A DNA stretch of 24,520 nt from JASLBX01 sp035762665 (GTDB lineage Bacteria; Actinomycetota; Actinomycetes; Jiangellales; Jiangellaceae), in NCBI GenBank assembly GCA_035762665.1, contig DASTNZ010000030.1, positions 1 through 24,520 of the forward strand, written 5' to 3'. Every line of letters starts with the position of its first letter. The stretch's first letter is position 1. The translations under genes were made by a program, and so were the position numbers. Positions 22,983 to 24,520 of this stretch are shown in pieces. The notes beneath the pieces are model-generated. The model was not told where the DNA came from. It was given only the letters and a program-made list of their open reading frames with translations, and did no database searches.

Positions 22983-23450
22983 ATGGCTCAGCCGTCTCAA
23001 ATGCGCGCGTCCGACGATGACCGCGACCGCATCGCGGGAGTCCTGCGCGACGCCCACGCCGAGGGCCGGCTCACCCAGGACGAGTTGGTCGACCGGCTGG
23101 ACTCGACCTTTACGGCCCGCACGTACCAGGAACTCGATCGTCTTGTAGCCGACTTGCCGCTGGCAAGGTCGCAAGGTGCGCTCGCCAGGGCTCGCCAGCA
23201 GCCGATCAGCGCTCCACCACTGCCGCCGGGACCGGTTCGCCAGAAAGCTCGCCGCGCGGCCCGGGTCTCGCTCAACGCCTCCTGGTGGTTCTGGGGGATC
23301 GCGGTGGGCATCAACGTGATCGTCTGGACGATCCTCGCCATCGCCCAGCAGGACGCGCCATACCCGTGGCCGTTGTGGGTCGCTGGTCCGTGGGGGATTG
23401 TGCTGCTGGCCGGAGAACTCGCCTACCGCCGTGGCACGCCGCGACAGTAG
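22983..23450 (+). CDS. DUF1707 domain protein with two membrane segments
   Basis: About 155 aa. Residues 7-59 are a clear DUF1707 domain (MRASDDDRDRIAGVLRDAH, then EGRLTQDELVDRLDSTFTAR, then YQELDRLVADLP). A proline-rich linker (about 74-85) and a basic stretch (86-94) lead to two hydrophobic segments at about 100-121 and 129-148, the second ending in basic residues. The function of DUF1707 is unknown; it is abundant in actinobacteria, usually next to membrane segments. The start is uncertain: ATG 22983 has GGAAGG almost touching it, ATG 23001 would begin at MRASDD, and GTG 22884 would add 33 non-conserved residues. It lies between map and infA, followed by the infA promoter. Confidence 0.88.
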   Translation: MAQPSQMRASDDDRDRIAGVLRDAHAEGRLTQDELVDRLDSTFTARTYQELDRLVADLPLARSQGALARARQQPISAPPLPPGPVRQKARRAARVSLNASWWFWGIAVGINVIVWTILAIAQQDAPYPWPLWVAGPWGIVLLAGELAYRRGTPRQ

Positions 23451-23459
23451 CCCGCTCGA

Positions 23460-23490
23460 TTGGCCTTTGCCGCGTCTGTTGACGTAAACT
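23460..23490 (+). promoter_or_regulatory. Putative SigA-type promoter of infA-rpmJ-rpsM
   Basis: TTGGCC (23460-23465) and TAAACT (23485-23490) are separated by 19 bp. The -10 is close to consensus. The -35 context CGATTGGC and the 19-bp spacer match those of the rpsJ promoter. Start near 23497 would give an infA leader of about 140 nt. Confidence 0.6.
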
Positions 23491-23634
23491 GCCATGTCGG
23501 CCTGTTGTGGCCGCACTTTCGCGTGTCCGTACGTCCATCCCCTCGACCGCAGGCAGGGTGGCCGGTGTGCGCAAGTGCAAGCCCACGAGACGGCGAAACG
23601 ATAGAACTATTTCGATCGACGAAGTGCGGAGGCT

Positions 23635-23856
23635 ATGCCGAAGAAGGACGGGGTCATCGAGATCGAGGGCACCGTGGTGGAGGCTCTCCCGAACGCCATG
23701 TTCCGGGTTGAGCTTTCCAACGGCCACAAAGTGCTCGCTCACATCTCGGGCAAAATGCGCCAGAACTACATCCGGATCCTTCCCGAGGACCGGGTAGTGG
23801 TGGAGCTCAGCCCCTACGACCTGACCCGCGGTCGGATCGTCTACCGCTACAAGTAA
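23635..23856 (+). CDS. infA: Translation initiation factor IF-1
   Basis: 73 aa, the standard size. IF-1 is a small OB-fold protein that binds the A site of the 30S subunit during initiation and helps IF-2 and IF-3. The sequence contains IEIEGTVVEALPNAMFRVEL, GHKVLAHISGKMRQNYI and the C-terminal SPYDLTRGRIVYRYK, all diagnostic. ATG 23635 has GGAGG at 23628-23632, unusually close (2 bases). A hairpin lies between infA and rpmJ. Confidence 0.98.
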   Translation: MPKKDGVIEIEGTVVEALPNAMFRVELSNGHKVLAHISGKMRQNYIRILPEDRVVVELSPYDLTRGRIVYRYK

Positions 23857-23863
23857 ACGTACA

Positions 23864-23885
23864 CGTGGGGGGCTCCGCCCCCACG
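23864..23885 (+). promoter_or_regulatory. GC hairpin between infA and rpmJ
   Basis: CGTGGGGG (23864-23871) pairs perfectly with CCCCCACG (23878-23885) around the loop GCTCCG. Only eight bases after the infA stop and 22 before rpmJ, it may be an attenuator or 3'-end protecting structure. Hairpins of the GGGGGCTCCGCCCCC kind are common between genes in high-GC actinobacteria, so a specific function is not implied. Confidence 0.6.
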
Positions 23886-23906
23886 GACCCCGAGGCAAGG
23901 GATCTG

Positions 23907-24020
23907 ATGAAGGTCAAGCCGAGCGTCAAGCCCATCTGCGACAAGTGCAAGGTGATTCGCCGCCACGGTCGCGTGATGGTCATTTGTGAGAACCTGCGGC
24001 ACAAGCAGCGGCAGGGCTGA
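23907..24020 (+). CDS. rpmJ: 50S ribosomal protein L36, zinc-binding type
   Basis: 37 aa, exactly the size of the zinc form of L36, the smallest ribosomal protein. The translation is MKVKPSVKPICDKCKVI followed by RRHGRVMVICENLRHKQRQG; zinc ligands are C11, C14, C27 and H32. ATG 23907 has AAGGGA at 23897-23902. Its place between infA and rpsM is the standard one. Together with zinc-type S14 it shows that this cluster carries the zinc-dependent forms; zinc-free paralogues, if any, are elsewhere. Confidence 0.98.
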   Translation: MKVKPSVKPICDKCKVIRRHGRVMVICENLRHKQRQG

Positions 24021-24169
24021 TAACTGCACAGGCAACGCACCAGCAACCCTGCCGAGCACATCGGCAGCGGACGTCCCCCGGGCGGAGGCCGGGGCCCATC
24101 GGCGGGCACATGCAGATGGGACGCGGTGCACCAGACACCTCCGCATGAGAACAAGGAGTAAGAGCCCGC
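24021..24169. promoter_or_regulatory. Structured rpmJ-rpsM gap
   Basis: 149 nt without a gene. CTGCCGA (24049-24055) pairs with TCGGCAG (24061-24067) around a 5-nt loop, followed by CCCCGG (24076-24081) with CCGGGG (24089-24094) around a 7-nt loop. AAGGAG at 24153-24158 is the rpsM ribosome-binding site. The paired hairpins could be a leader element for rpsM-rpsK-rpsD-rpoA, analogous to the S4-binding leaders of other bacteria, but no match to a known motif is claimed. Confidence 0.4.
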
Positions 24170-24520
24170 ATGGCACGACTCGTCGGAGTCGACCTTCCGC
24201 GCGACAAGCGCCTCGAGGTCGCCCTCACGTACATCTTCGGCATCGGCCGCAGCCGCGCCCTCGAGACGCTGAAGCAGACCGGCGTCAGCCCGGACATGCG
24301 CGTCCGCGATCTCGGGGATGAGGAGCTGGTCAAGCTCCGCGACTGGATCGACGCCAACTACCAGATCGAAGGTGACCTGCGCCGCGAGGTCCAGGCGGAC
24401 ATTCGCCGCAAGGTCGAGATCGGCAGCTACCAAGGCATCCGGCACCGCCGCGGCCTCCCGGTCCGTGGTCAGCGCACGCACACGAATGCCCGCACCCGCA
24501 AGGGCCCGAAGAAGACCGTC
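24170..24520 (+). CDS. rpsM: 30S ribosomal protein S13 (3' end cut by window)
   Basis: 117 residues are visible; actinobacterial S13 is about 124-126 aa, so fewer than ten residues are missing. S13 lies in the 30S head, contacts the P-site tRNA and forms intersubunit bridges. The protein starts MARLVGVDLPRDKRLEVALT, has the helix-hairpin-helix region YIFGIGRSRALETL and the C-terminal RHRRGLPVRGQRTHTNARTR. ATG 24170 is preceded by AAGGAG. It normally heads the rpsM-rpsK-rpsD-rpoA-rplQ operon, presumably continuing beyond the window. Confidence 0.98.
   Translation, partial: MARLVGVDLPRDKRLEVALTYIFGIGRSRALETLKQTGVSPDMRVRDLGDEELVKLRDWIDANYQIEGDLRREVQADIRRKVEIGSYQGIRHRRGLPVRGQRTHTNARTRKGPKKTV

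Overview
This window is the core transcription and translation cluster of a high-GC Gram-positive bacterium (Actinomycetota). The gene order is rpoB(3' end)-rpoC, then rpsL-rpsG-fusA-tuf (str), then rpsJ to rpsQ (S10), then rplN to rplO (spc), then secY-adk-map-DUF1707-infA-rpmJ-rpsM. The evidence is the GC-rich third codon positions, frequent GTG starts, the actinobacterial coiled-coil insertion in the beta' subunit, zinc-type S14 (61 aa), a short-LID adenylate kinase, and a DUF1707 membrane protein between map and infA. I cannot place it to genus; RpoC reads closer to Streptomyces-like than to mycobacterial proteins.

Layout. 1-4530: rpoB 3' end and complete rpoC, closed by a GC-rich hairpin terminator. 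4531-5504: a 974-bp gap with no intact gene. It contains a 502-bp segment bounded by perfect 16-bp inverted repeats (4605-4620 and 5091-5106), about ten copies of a TCACCTGATCGT-like motif in both orientations, a frameshifted minus-strand gene fossil, and then the likely str promoter and a leader of about 250 nt. 5505-9766: rpsL, rpsG, fusA and tuf, followed by a perfect 15-bp hairpin terminator. 9767-10234: S10 promoter and leader. 10235-15654: eleven ribosomal protein genes, tightly packed or overlapping. 15748-20038: the spc ribosomal protein genes, interrupted by a 130-nt gap with two hairpins between rpsZ and rpsH. 20207-22868: secY, adk, map. 22983-23450: DUF1707 two-TM protein. 23635-24520: infA, rpmJ and the start of rpsM.

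All intact genes are on the plus strand and act together: beta and beta' of RNA polymerase, ribosomal proteins of both subunits, the elongation factors, the initiation factor, the SecY channel for exported proteins, methionine aminopeptidase acting on nascent chains, and adenylate kinase.

The genes are ordinary housekeeping loci; the unusual material is between them. The most interesting observations are (1) the TIR-bounded, repeat-filled segment between rpoC and rpsL with a related hairpin spanning the map stop codon, and (2) a 24-nt element shared at 23 of 24 positions by the rpsL and rpsJ leaders, which could be a common translational or transcriptional control element. Both need comparative genomics to settle.
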